Source: Pleurotus ostreatus/Saccharomyces cerevisiae fusant
Taxonomy: Eukaryota; Opisthokonta
Direction of reading: 5' to 3'
DNA: 18,924 nucleotides
Assembly (NCBI GenBank): GCA_024196135.1
Contig: JAMQCK010000429.1
Span: forward strand, 4,354 to 23,277
Position 1 is the first letter of the stretch, and every line of letters starts with the position of its first letter. Of the stretch, positions 9,301 through 18,866 are shown piece by piece. The notes under the pieces are model-generated. The model saw only the letters and a list, made by a program, of their open reading frames with translations. It was not told where the DNA came from and did not search any database. A program made the position numbers and the translations under genes.

Positions 9301-10284
9301 TCAGCTTTCTTCCTATTGACATAGAATCCACAGCTTTGCATACTACCGTTCACTCTTTTTGTGCTTGCTACAACGCGCAGCGGGAGCCTGTGCATACGCT
9401 GGGTAGCTTCCATATGTGCCTCATCAGAACAAGTCAGCAGTGGCAGGCATGATGGCAGAAATGAAATCTGGTAAGGTGGGCATACTGGAAGGGCATGCTG
9501 GCTTGTCCCAAAATGGCAGGTCTCGTGTACCGCCCTCCGGGGCCACTTAACTAGTAGAAGAGTAGAAGTGATACCTTGAGGCAAGAACTTGCGACCGCTC
9601 AACTTACATCAAGCTCGACAAGATTTGAGGTGCTCAAACACTGGGTGATGACTGTATATTCCAATCGCCCTTGATGTTATGCAAAGAGGCTTGAGTGGTA
9701 TACAATTGCGCGCCTCCTTTTTGGAAGACGGTGCCGAGGTGGGCGGTGTGCAAGGTCAGAAGACCCCAATCTGGCCGCCGCTGCATCCTGGAATGGATAG
9801 TGCACCTTGGGCGTCGTGCGGAAGAATCACATGTTTCGCGGAAGTGTTGCATCACCTTCTTCGTCTACTCCAGGCTAAGGGACAAGCTGCTGTGGAAGAC
9901 CCATATCAGCGGTGCGATATTCGCCTTGTTCCTGGTACTCAATTTGTCTAACTACAGCTCCCAGTCATTGCAAGGTCCCCTCGTTTGGTTGTGATATCGC
10001 CGGTTTTGAAATGTTTACGGTTGATCGCAAAGTGATGACTATGGGCGTTGTAGTGTTCGGAAATTCCTTCCAGATAAGAATCGTGTATATCGAAGTGTTG
10101 ACCTAAAAATCGAGGGTAGCAGGCAGCAGCTCTGCAAAAACACTGGTGAGCCATGGAGTGGCGGGCCGAGGCTCGGGATTGCTGATGAGGGACTTAGACA
10201 ACGAATTCTGTGAGTCCACGCCTGCCACGAGGCCGTCGTCGTCCCACGTTTGTACCCCGACCCTAGTCTGGGATGAGTGGCAGT
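9301..10284. other. Region without a supportable gene
   Basis: Base composition is less GC-rich than the duplicated block to the left. Open frames are all under 100 codons on both strands, and none resembles a family I know. Some minus-strand frames near 9950-10150 read like protein, but the similarity cannot be placed. A decayed gene is possible. Confidence 0.35.
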
Positions 10285-10517
10285 GGGCGTCGCACCCCAG
10301 CTTTCGTGGGAAGATGTTTGACGGTTCCGACATCTCCGAAAGCCTCGAAATGGCTGAAGACCTTCCGTTTAGCTTTGGGCCGGCCTCTCAACTTGCCCGT
10401 CATCGCGCTCACTTACACGCCGATTCTGGTCATGCTGGGCCTTGTTTAGCGCGTCGGAACCACAAAATGTCGTCCACCTGTCAAGAAAGTTCCCACGAAA
10501 GCTGGGGTGCGAAGCCC
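10285..10517. repeat. Fold-back inverted repeat, 28-bp arms
   Basis: The arm at 10285-10312 (GGGCG, TCGCACCCCAGC, TTTCGTGGGAA) is the reverse complement of 10490-10517 with one mismatch, including a perfect 23-bp core. The arms enclose 177 bp. Just inside both arms lie related TTGAC and GGTTCCGAC blocks in inverted order, so the homology extends beyond the perfect part. No target duplication is visible outside the arms. It may be a small fold-back transposable element or an inverted duplication. Confidence 0.75.
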
Positions 10518-11218
10518 CGCGTCACTCGTTCCAGACTCTATCATCAGAACGACGGATACTCTTCTGAAAACTAGAGTCGGGTCCCGAGACTACCCCGACC
10601 CTGACTGCCGCTGCTCCGCCCCGCCTTCGGAAATGGCCGTGCCATCTCCTCGACGTCTTGATGTACTCTTGCCTGACGTGCCGAGCACCGGCACAGGTCA
10701 AAAGCATGCCATATACAGCGTCAATGTCGTTGTGAAGGCCCTTGTCTATAGCTACTGCATACGCGGATACCACACGCGCGGGGCTACACACAAAGGTCAT
10801 CTCCCAGGACGGTGAACCGAGCGTGGGCTCCCCAGGAGCGATGAGAAAAATGGAATTCCCGTGTAGCTCAAGCTCCCTACGCTAGACGGAGGATGGTCCG
10901 AGGCGCATCAAAGGTGATCGGCAAGTTCCGAACGACACCGAGCATGCCTCGTGGGATGTTGTCAACGCCCCTTACAGGTGAGTGACTCATGAAGGGCGTG
11001 TCCGACCGCTCCCCCGAGATTTTGACGCCCCGTGGTCGTTCGTGCTCATTCTTTCGCTCACACTTTCGTACAGACTTCGCACGCTGAATTACGCCGTCTT
11101 AGAGAGCCTCAAATAAGCCACCGGCGCGCTACGGAATTGCTCGATTTTCTTGATTTTATGGGCTTTTCGATTTTTTTCATGTCATCACTCCCGCGATGAA
11201 AGCAAGCATTTCCGAATC
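10518..11218. other. Region without a supportable gene
   Basis: No frame longer than about 100 codons is open and none is recognised. It lies upstream of the gene relic at 11219 on the same strand, so decayed 5' exons of that gene could be hidden here, but I cannot demonstrate them. Confidence 0.3.
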
Positions 11219-11795
11219 GACTGTACGATACGAAAGGTGAAGAAGAACGTGTCGGAATTGAAGCAGGTTGCTGCTTGCGACTACGAGGATTATCTTCAGG
11301 TATGTCTCTCAGTCGGTTGAGGACCATCAGGCGACGTACTGACGGCTGCCTGCAGTGCGCTATCCCTGCTTTTTAATGCCTCCTTCTCAGCAGCGCCAAC
11401 GCCATCGTGCTCGATTTGCTTTTCATTTTTGCAGTTCGGAACACTCAAGCTAAACTCAGGCTGCACAGAGACGTTACCCTCGACGAGATGGACACCAACA
11501 CGAGCCTGCGGGGAAAGCTGATGCGACGCTTCAAGGACAAAGTCTGCAGCTCATACAGGACGCGGAGACTTCCTCGAGAGACCGCGGCACGAGCGCGGCG
11601 TGCGACAGCAGCCTCGGAAAAGTGCAAAGTGTAAGAGGGCGACTGCCGAGGATGCAGCAGTAGCGTCGCTTGACAAAGGCCCACAACACAAGGAGTTCAA
11701 CATGAACACCTTCAAGTGTCATTCGATGCCATACTACGTAACGGACATTTCGCCGCCTCGGTACCACCGACAACTACACAACCCAGACTAACAGA
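11219..11795 (+). pseudogene. 3' relic of a multi-copy Agaricomycete protein family of unknown function
   Basis: Reading on the plus strand, an exon ends with the peptide AACDYEDYLQ at 11299. A GT-AG intron (11300-11355, 56 nt, GTATGT donor, CTGCAG acceptor) follows, then CAIPAF, an in-frame TAA at 11374-11376, IVLDLLF, AKLRLHRDVTLDEMD, and PRETAARARR. After a shift of frame near 11600-11640 the text FNMNTFKCHSMPYYV follows, and after a second shift GTTDNYTTQT ends at about 11795. From memory, this order of motifs is the C-terminal part of a protein repeated many times in Agaricomycete genomes and often found near transposons. I do not know its function. One nonsense codon, two frame changes and the missing 5' part mark it as dead. 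Confidence 0.7.
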
Positions 11796-11841
11796 CCTAC
11801 GAATTTGAGGCAGAAAAGAGTAGCATTTGCTGTTATAAATA

Positions 11842-11868
11842 CAGTGATCAAGCACTCGATGAGCAGCC
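11842..11868 (+). repeat. Left TIR of the 819-bp element
   Basis: 27 bp beginning CAGTGATCAAGCACTCG, preceded by TA. The motif CACTCGATGAGCAG inside it (11853-11866) is repeated directly at 11871-11884. Confidence 0.87.
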
Positions 11869-12633
11869 ATCACTCGATGAGCAGTCGGCCTCGGGAAGGA
11901 CTTTTAAGCCTTCGTGTCACGCCGGAGAAATTGGCAGTCGCAAGAGGAGTAGATTATTTACAACGTGTAATATTTCTAGGCTGGGAGGTGACCGACGTCG
12001 AGATCAGCAGGCTTGCGAAGGCAGCTGAGCAGCGTTTGAGCAGCTCAAGCACAATTCAGAAATATTCCTACAGGTTTCCCTAATGCCCGCCCGTCCCATG
12101 AAAATTTTGGGATGTATAAAGCATGCTGTAGAGTACAATTGAGCTGCGCAAAGTGTGCGGAGACGCTTGAGTGCGGATAGAAATGGGAAATAGCTGCAAG
12201 GGCGTCAAAATGGGCAGCGTGAGCAGTCACGTAGTCACATCGGCAATCGGGCCTGTCGTGCCGTGGCTCTATGAAGGTCCCAGCATGGACGGCCCACGAG
12301 GTACAATACTGAGCAAATTCTGTTCGTGGTGAGGCCCACCGCTTACACGGATGGCCGTGGACGCTCAAAAAGGGTAAGAGAGGTGCTGAAGTGGCGTAGT
12401 AGAAGTTCGGACGGCGCACTCGCCTCGACGGGCCGGCGTGATGTGACACTGCTCATCGAGTGATTTCGCTGCCGTTTGCTCATTCCCGCCATGATCCCCC
12501 TTTTATGCTGGTACCTCTCGCCTCTAGGCCCTGAAAGCTCGCATATTGAAAGCTACATATGATACGGTCAGATCGATGTACTTTTACTGATGCTAAAGCT
12601 CGACAGTAGATACTCCGAGGCAGCCCAAAATTG

Positions 12634-12660
12634 GGCTGCTCATCGAATGCTTGATCACTG
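12634..12660 (-). repeat. Right TIR of the 819-bp element
   Basis: On the minus strand it begins CAGTGATCAAGCATTCG and differs from the left TIR at one position. TA follows at 12661-12662. A short hairpin (CAGCCCAA / TTGGGCTG, two-base loop, 12621-12638) overlaps its inner edge. Confidence 0.87.
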
Positions 12661-12662
12661 TA

Positions 12663-12865
12663 AGCGAATACGCGGATGTGTTTCGGATGGGGGACTGGAC
12701 TGGACTGGATTACCCGAGCGGTCCCTTAAGGAACATACGGGGTGCCCGTACTACGACATACAGTGCAATCGTACGCGCTACGGAGCCGAACAACACACGA
12801 AATCACCATTGTAGCAAACCCAACCCGAGTTCGGCCGCCTCTTGGTCTCTCCCGCAAGTCGTGAG
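12663..12865. other. Short non-coding segment with GGACT microrepeat
   Basis: It holds three GGACT units at about 12690-12707 and no gene. It lies 3' of the LINE relic on the minus strand and may be part of that element's 3' untranslated region. No poly-A-like end is visible. Confidence 0.35.
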
Positions 12866-13720
12866 TCACAATCCGCCGTCCTGGTTACCATTTCCATCCG
12901 AAGCAGCCACCCACGCGGAGATGGGCGGCGAGAAGGGGCGATGCACACTGAAGAGCTGTAAGACGTCAAATGCGAACTTCCCGAGCGTTGCGCACGTCGT
13001 TGGGTGCGCGCAAAGGGTGTGAAACCAGGCGGCGGGGTCCCGTGAGCACCCGCGAATAGTTGGGTTAACATCGGCGACGTTATCCCAAAAACGCATACGA
13101 AGGGCTGTTAAGTCTGCCCGGGAGTTGCAAAGGAAGAGTGCATGTATGCCGTCCTCAATACCGTCCTCGCAGAAGCGGCACTTGCGCCACTGAGGCGCGA
13201 TCTTCTCCCCACGTTGGGACCATCCACCACGCACATCTATCAGCGTGTGTTCACCGGTGACGATGAGCGTAAGTGCTTTGCGGTGGTGGGGCAAGCACGG
13301 TACTGGAGAGGGCTGCGCTGGCCGCAACCATCACCGTCCATTGCCGTGCGCGTGCGCAACAGTGCCAAGCGCCGTTTGCGGGAGATAAGAGAGCGTACGT
13401 GGGTGTGGAAGGACTCCTCAACCAGGCCAATGACGTAGTCGACGTCGGATCCTTGAGTGACGCGGATGAAGTCGATAAGCTACTGTATGCCTTCGTAGCG
13501 ACGCTGATGAGGAAGGGTGGTGTGGAGAACCGGCGTGCTCTCCTCCTGACCGAGGCTACACTGAGTGTGCATGTCAGCGCGTCGATTGCACGTGTGCGCT
13601 CCATCACATTCCTCATTAATCCCAACGGACGCCTCCTCCAGCACGCCCCATGTGTATCTGGGATAAGTTGAACAAGCGACTTCGATCTGACGACGCGCAA
13701 CTTACCCATTGCACGGTGCG
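12866..13720 (-). pseudogene. Decayed C-terminal end of a LINE (non-LTR retrotransposon) reverse-transcriptase polyprotein
   Basis: The minus-strand frame 13327-12866 contains TGEHTLIDVRGGW, then CRFCEDGIEDGIHALFLC (13180-13127), a C-x2-C-x8-H-x4-C zinc knuckle of the sort found after the reverse transcriptase in many fungal LINEs, and then LRMRFWDNV. Upstream, in other minus-strand frames (13460-13359), DVDYVIGLVEESFHTHVRS reads like the preceding linker of the same protein, so the gene has lost its frame at least once. Stops interrupt further upstream. No reverse-transcriptase catalytic motif is present in the window, consistent with 5' truncation, which is usual for LINE copies. The exact insertion ends and target duplication cannot be seen. 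Confidence 0.65.
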
Positions 13721-14914
13721 CGCGTGAAGCTGGTGCGTTAGTGAGCTACTCGAACAGGTGCTACGTGCCGAACGTGGGCTATAAGCACAGAGTAGACTCG
13801 ACGGAAGGGAGTAAGGAAGAGACTGTCGACGGGGTGAAACCGCAGCCCGTGACCTTGTTTACAAGCTTGCGTCTGCTTAGCAGTAACCTCAGGGCGCTTG
13901 AGGGCCGGTTGATCGCGACTCCGCGCAATTCCGGCGGCGCTCAAGCTCGGCTCTTACCGCCATCGCGGGTCGCGGCGGTCGCGCTGGCCTCGCGCCCCTC
14001 GCTGCTGCCCTGTCCTCGCTGCGGGGAATGAGGTGCGGGCCCCTCCGCTATATACGTGCGCCCTCCCCTGACCTATCGTGGCTGGCTCGCCGCTGCTCGT
14101 TGCCGATCACGCAGAATACAATGCCCATCCTCGCGTGCAAAAAAGCTTATTTGCGACCCATGCAGAACACATATATATTATACGGCTCCTGCGTCCGCTC
14201 CGCCTTCGGCTGTCATCTACTTCGCTGCGCTTCCCTTGTGAAGCGACTGCTCATAACACTCGCCTTTTTCACCGACCTCGTGCGTACTGCATCGGCCACC
14301 TCCACTTGCTCGCGGCGCGTCTTTGGTACGCTATACACGAGAGTGATCACACAGCAACTGCCATGTCTGATGGCTCGGCGCGCGTCTCGCTTTGAATCGC
14401 AGCGGTGTAGCGCATCGAAATAAGGACTTACATGAAGTTACTAACTGTGCCTACGTACGACGAGACCTGAAGTACAACTATAGCATTACATATATAGGCT
14501 GGAATGAATACTTGGTCATTGCATTTGACGCAGGATGCGAGCATTCTACGAAAGGACATAGAGGACGAACTCAGAAACAAAAGGACGCATAAGGACGCTC
14601 TCAGAAGGACAAAGGACGCGTCAAAAGGCCCTGGGCATCAAAAGGATGGTGTCGGTTTGCTGATGTATGCCCTCGCAAAATCACTTGATCAGTAGCGGTA
14701 TAGCGGTTTTTGTCCACGATTGACAATCATATGGTAGATAGACATTGCAGGTAGATAGGGAAAAAGGAGGGACAAGTCAGCCACAACCATACGCAATGGT
14801 TCTTTTAGGGTTAGGGTTCTGCCCGAAAGTGGATGCAGCTATGCTTAAGACGGACGACTTGGCTGAGCAATGGAGTAGACAGGGGGCTCATTGGCGCACA
14901 GCGGTGCGCGCGTT
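13721..14914. other. Gene-free stretch between the LINE relic and transportin
   Basis: No conserved frame on either strand. Near 14540-14640 the tetramer-based motif AAGGAC recurs irregularly. The 3' untranslated region and polyadenylation site of the transportin gene must lie at the right edge, just left of 14915, but no signal stands out. A double telomere-like unit is at 14805-14818. Confidence 0.4.
14805..14818 (+). repeat. Short interstitial telomere-like motif
   Basis: TTAGGGTTAGGGTT, slightly more than two units of TTAGGG, the telomere repeat of most filamentous fungi. It is too short to indicate a former chromosome end and could be chance. Confidence 0.5.
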
Positions 14915-17900
14915 TCATACGCCGTAGCGTACAGAAAGACGATCTTGTATGTCCTTGGGGAAGGATGCAACCAGGGATTTCCATGTCGCCTCATCCTGTG
15001 CCTTAAAGCTCTGCAAGAGGAAGTGGAACATGCTGTGGAGCTCCGCCGAGGGCTGCTTCCACTGCACAATCGCGCTGCAGAGACAGAGTAGGCACTGACG
15101 ACCATATGAGTAAAACCTCAAGAGAAGACGGCGATGACGACGGACCCCGGAGACGCCCGCACGGTTGGCCTGAACGACAGCGCAGAGCCCGCGAAACGCA
15201 GAATCCTTCTCCTCGCTGTCTTGTATGTCATGCAGGGCCTGACACCACGCCTGCGCAAACTTGTCGAGGTGCGGTGCTAGCATATTGGGATGAGTAAGCC
15301 CGAGGCGCCCTGCCAACACTGCGGCGTTCTCGCGCAAGCTAAGCGGCGTCCTGGGGTGCAGCAGCACGAGCACAAGGCGCTGAGTCAGCGGCCTGACCCA
15401 CTGCGTAGATGCGGGTCCCTGTGCAATGATGTCAGACGATGGGCCGGAGATATTGGCCAGTAGATACTCATCAAGACCATTTTGCAAGACAATTTCCCCC
15501 AACGACCATGCAGCCCTGCTCGCCGCGCCAACGGACTCTGACCTGGTCTCAGGATCGAGCTGCGGAATGAGCTCTGGCATGATGTTTGGGATGTGGGACT
15601 GCAGGACCGCCCAGCAGTGCTTTGCCGCAACGCCTATAAGCGTGCACGCTGACTGCCTCACCGACGCAGACGGGTGCTTGAGGCAGATCGTCGTCAATTC
15701 AAGCAAGCTGGCGCTCATGAATGGCTGAATGAGGACACTGAGGCCTCGTGTCAAGCCGGACAAGAGATTGAAGGTGACAACGAGGAAACCATGCTCGGGT
15801 TCTTCCTGGTCAGGGCGCTGCTGGTAAGCCTGGTACTGCAGGAGGGACCGACGGATGATGCCGCTGCACCGCTCGATCATTAGCGGCGCATACGGTAGAA
15901 GTCCCGAGCCCACGGCAATGGCCACTGACTCAAAGCACTGCTGTTTTATTAGCATCAGCCAGTGACCGTTTCGGGTGCTTGCCTCTAGCAAAGGGATGAG
16001 GTCCTCGTCATCATCTCGTACTCGCGACCAACGATCGAGCAGCGGAGGCATCAGGATATCCACATGCGCAGGTCCTTGCAGAGCAGGACCAACAGCACCG
16101 GCAAGGGTACCAATGGTGTCGTACAAGACCAGCATGTTCTTGCGCTGATACTTGTCGAGCGCACACACAAGGCTACGGATTATATGCTCTAGGTACGGCA
16201 CGAGCAAGATGCCGGCGTCATCCTCGAGGCTGGCGATAGCACTGCAGCCCGCCTCTTGCACTCTTTTGTTGTTGTCGAGCACCATGCGTAGGAGCTTGTA
16301 GAATAGATGTCTGAGAGCTCAAGAAACCGCACGGTCGCTGGGACTCACCCCGTTCATCGTGGGAACGAAGTATTGGATCTTGTGCTCTGGTAAGATCGGT
16401 CGCACGACCCATCGGATGTATCGCTGAAGGGCCCAGCATGCTATAGCACGTACAAGAGGCTGCATCGCACTTTGAGCTAGCTGTCTTCAAGCGCCGCGTA
16501 GCAGCCTCACCTTGCTATCCTCTAGCATACCGATGAGGTACGGTACCAGCTTCGGCAGATGAAGCTCGATAGCTTCCATACAGCCTGCAGGTATGAGTCT
16601 CAGTGGGCGGCGCGCCCCGACATCGTCTCAGAACCAAGCTGTCGCGCACCTCCTGCCACAGCACCCAAAGCCAGTATGGCGCTCTCCCGCTGCAACCAGT
16701 CGTCACTCTCCAATCTGGCCTTCAGCGGGCCGATTATGACGCAGAGTAGTTCTGCCCCAAAGCGCACGGCGAGGACGTCCAGAGCTGCGGCAGCGCATTT
16801 ACGCAAATTCCACTCCGTCCATTTTTCTTCAGCGAAGTCGTCATCAAGGTCATCCGCGTCCGAGTCCTCGGTCGGAGTCTGCTCCACGCGTGCACTCGTC
16901 CGCTTAGACTCGTCGCCCCCGCCACACCTTTCGTTTCCGCCATGTTCGTAGTCGTGTATTTGGTCGCCGTAGAAACGTGGCTTGATGTTACTTTCCTCGT
17001 CGGGAACATCACCGCCCTCTGCGTCCCCTTGGAGCCACGGAAGGTCGTCCTCATTATAAACCATACAGTCGAGGAGGGCTGATGCGACACTGCCCAGAAA
17101 CGGCTGAAGGTGGACAGAAAGGCTCCCATCTTCGGCAAATGTGAGCCAAAACTCGCACGCCTCAAGCGCCACGTCCTGGTCCTGGTCTTTCGTCGCTTGC
17201 AGCATGTACTGCGATACGTTGGAGATTTCCGGCATCAGCTTACGCGGGAGCGCGGCGAGGAGGAAGGCGAACGCCTGACAGACGTGGCGACGCACGGCAG
17301 GGTCATCGTCAGACGCATGGCTGCACAAGCGGCCGATGAAGAAATCGACGTGGGCGTGAAGGGATTGACAGCGAATGACAACAAAGCTAGAAATGCATGC
17401 AATAGCATGTGAGCGCATCTTGGCCAACGGGTGGTCGGTGAGGGATAAGAGCTTGGGAATCATGTAGTCCAGAGGACGTTCGCCTGAGACGTTAATATCG
17501 AGCTCGCGAGGAAAGTCTTCGCAGGCCCTCTCCAGCGCACAAAAGGCAGCCTGTGATGACGATGAGTCAATTTTCACTGACATGAGCCTCCAGCGCACCT
17601 CCTGCGTGCCCGGGACGGGGTGGTCCAGGAAGCTCACAAGCGTCACGAGACACTCTGGCCAGTTGCGGGGCTGCAGGACGCCGAGAAGCGCCACAATGCC
17701 CTGTGCGGTTGCATTGCGAACCATAGCTGACTCATCCGTGAGCGCTGTGAGCACCGCGACTTTGACGTAGGCCATAACTTCGGTAGACGTCAAGAGGATC
17801 AGGCGCGCATTGTTTTTGAGCAGGTAGCCCGCAATCGAGCGGATCCGTTCTTCTTCCTCGGTCATGGCGGAAAGGATGTAGGCAAGATAGGCCGCGTACT

Positions 17901-18079
17901 CTGGGTATTGGGTGAATTGAGCAAGGCGCTGCAAAGACAAGTCAGCACCACGCCGTCCCTCAGGTTGATGGGCGCACAGATGTGATCTCTCTCTGGACCT
18001 GAAGATTCACGTCCATTGATTGGCGAATTGTGGTCAAAATCTGGCGAAGTCCATCTTGTTCCGGTACCCAAGCCGCCAT
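14915..18079 (-). CDS. Transportin / karyopherin beta-2 (Kap104-like nuclear import receptor), nine exons
   Basis: Exons on the minus strand: 18079-17978, 17928-17599, 17550-16650, 16584-16511, 16459-16349, 16294-15983, 15937-15146 and 15094-14915 give eight exons and 934 codons including the stop; a ninth is possible if a 72-nt in-frame segment near 15478 is spliced. All introns are 45-65 nt. The start MAAWVPEQDGLRQI is typical of transportins, as are PEYAAYLAYILS, RSIAGYLLKNNARLIL, GVLQPRNWPECL, EDDLPWLQGDAE, the long acidic loop DSDADDLDDDFAEE, EWNLRKCAAAALD and the end SVRYGV. The protein is a HEAT-repeat solenoid. Transportins bind PY-type nuclear localisation signals of RNA-binding proteins, and RanGTP releases the cargo in the nucleus. 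The length fits the family's roughly 890-930 residues. One intron (15938-15982) starts GC. No damage is seen. Exon joins are by eye. Confidence 0.93.
15938..15982 (-). other. GC-AG intron with tandem CAGCAG acceptor in the transportin gene
   Basis: On the minus strand this segment begins GCAAGC, carries a branch-like CTAATAA and ends ACAGCAG. Without it the protein reads PLLE followed by CFESVAIAVG, which fits other transportins. The segment is in frame and has no stop. Using the first AG instead would keep one extra glutamine. Confidence 0.7.
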
Positions 18080-18250
18080 ACTGTACGATAAGCCAAAGCG
18101 CGGCAGGGAGAGAGGGTTCTTCCGACGATCGCGAACAAGTTTGAAAAAACTTCATCTGTCCCTCTTTGTTTGTCAGCGATCATTGCTTGCAAATGCTTGG
18201 CGCTGCTTGTCTGTTTTTGTCTTTTGGACACCAACACGTGCGCTTTATTT
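18080..18250 (-). promoter_or_regulatory. Proximal upstream region of the transportin gene
   Basis: The 171 bp between the start codon and the 154-bp repeat array must contain the 5' leader and core promoter, because the array begins at 18251. It is rich in short A and T runs; no canonical TATA box is evident. The assignment is positional. Confidence 0.45.
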
Positions 18251-18866
18251 ACAGTGGCGGCCAGATCAATTGCGCGCTGCCTTTTTCGGAAAGATCGCCG
18301 AAGCGGGCGTTGGACGTGGTCGAAAAAATCTGGCTTCCTCACAGAACGGTAGATCGAGGCGGAAATCTCCGGATTACGGAGTCTCAGGCGGAACGAGCAT
18401 ACATACAGTGGCGGCCAGATCAATTGCGCGCTGCCTTTTTCGGAAAGATCGCCGAAGCGGGCGTTGGACGTGGTCGAAAAAATCTGGCTTCCTCACAGAA
18501 CGGTAGATCGAGGCGGAAATCTCCGGATTACGGAGTCTCAGGCGGAACGAGCATACATACAGTGGCGGCCAGATCAATTGCGCGCTGCCTTTTTCGGAAA
18601 GATCGCCGAAGCGGGCGTTGGACGTGGTCGAAAAAATCTGGCTTCCTCACAGAACGGTAGATCGAGGCGGAAATCTCCGGATTACGGAGTCTCAGGCGGA
18701 ACGAGCATACATACAGTGGCGGCCAGATCAATTGCGCGCTGCCTTTTTCGGAAAGATCGCCGAAGCGGGCGTTGGACGTGGTCGAAAAAATCTGGCTTCC
18801 TCACAGAACGGTAGATCGAGGCGGAAATCTCCGGATTACGGAGTCTCAGGCGGAACGAGCATACAT
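18251..18866. repeat. Four tandem copies of a 154-bp minisatellite unit
   Basis: ACAGTGGCGGCCAGATCAAT recurs at 18251, 18405, 18559 and 18713, exactly 154 bp apart, and the text of all four units appears identical by eye. The array ends at 18866, where ACTGTGAGATATGC replaces the next unit. Because 154 is not a multiple of three, the apparent long open frames through the array pass through different frames in successive units and are not genes. The array lies about 170-790 bp upstream of the transportin start codon. Confidence 0.97.

Larger units (their letters stand above)
11842..12660. mobile_element. 819-bp TIR element with TA target duplication (Tc1/mariner/pogo type, non-autonomous)
   Basis: The left end 11842-11868 and the reverse complement of the right end 12634-12660 match at 26 of 27 positions, starting CAGTGATCAAGCA. 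Each end is bordered by TA (11840-11841 and 12661-12662), the target site of Tc1/mariner and pogo elements, whose ends also commonly begin CAGT. The interior encodes no transposase. Its longest open frame (12045-12449, minus strand, 134 codons) is not recognised. It is therefore most likely a MITE or deletion derivative moved by a transposase encoded elsewhere. It lies 47 bp downstream of the gene relic at 11219-11795. Confidence 0.85.

Noticed and set aside
11870..12462. An inner element nested inside the 819-bp element, with 16-bp inverted ends (TCACTCGATGAGCAGT)
   Set aside because: The inner ends have no target duplication, and the motif is part of the outer TIR too, so subterminal repeats of one element explain it better.
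12700..12790. tRNA-like D-arm text (CCCGAGCGGTCCCTTAAGG)
   Set aside because: No matching acceptor stem or TTC-type B box could be found downstream, so no tRNA or tRNA-derived SINE is called.
14808..14830. TAGGGTTCTGCCCG as a possible second hAT terminus
   Set aside because: No partner inverted end or 8-bp duplication was found within the window; it overlaps the telomere-like motif instead.
18166..18814. Long overlapping open frames through the 154-bp repeats
   Set aside because: They arise because the unit has few stops and its length rotates the frame. The same peptide pieces recur in different order, and no family is recognised.
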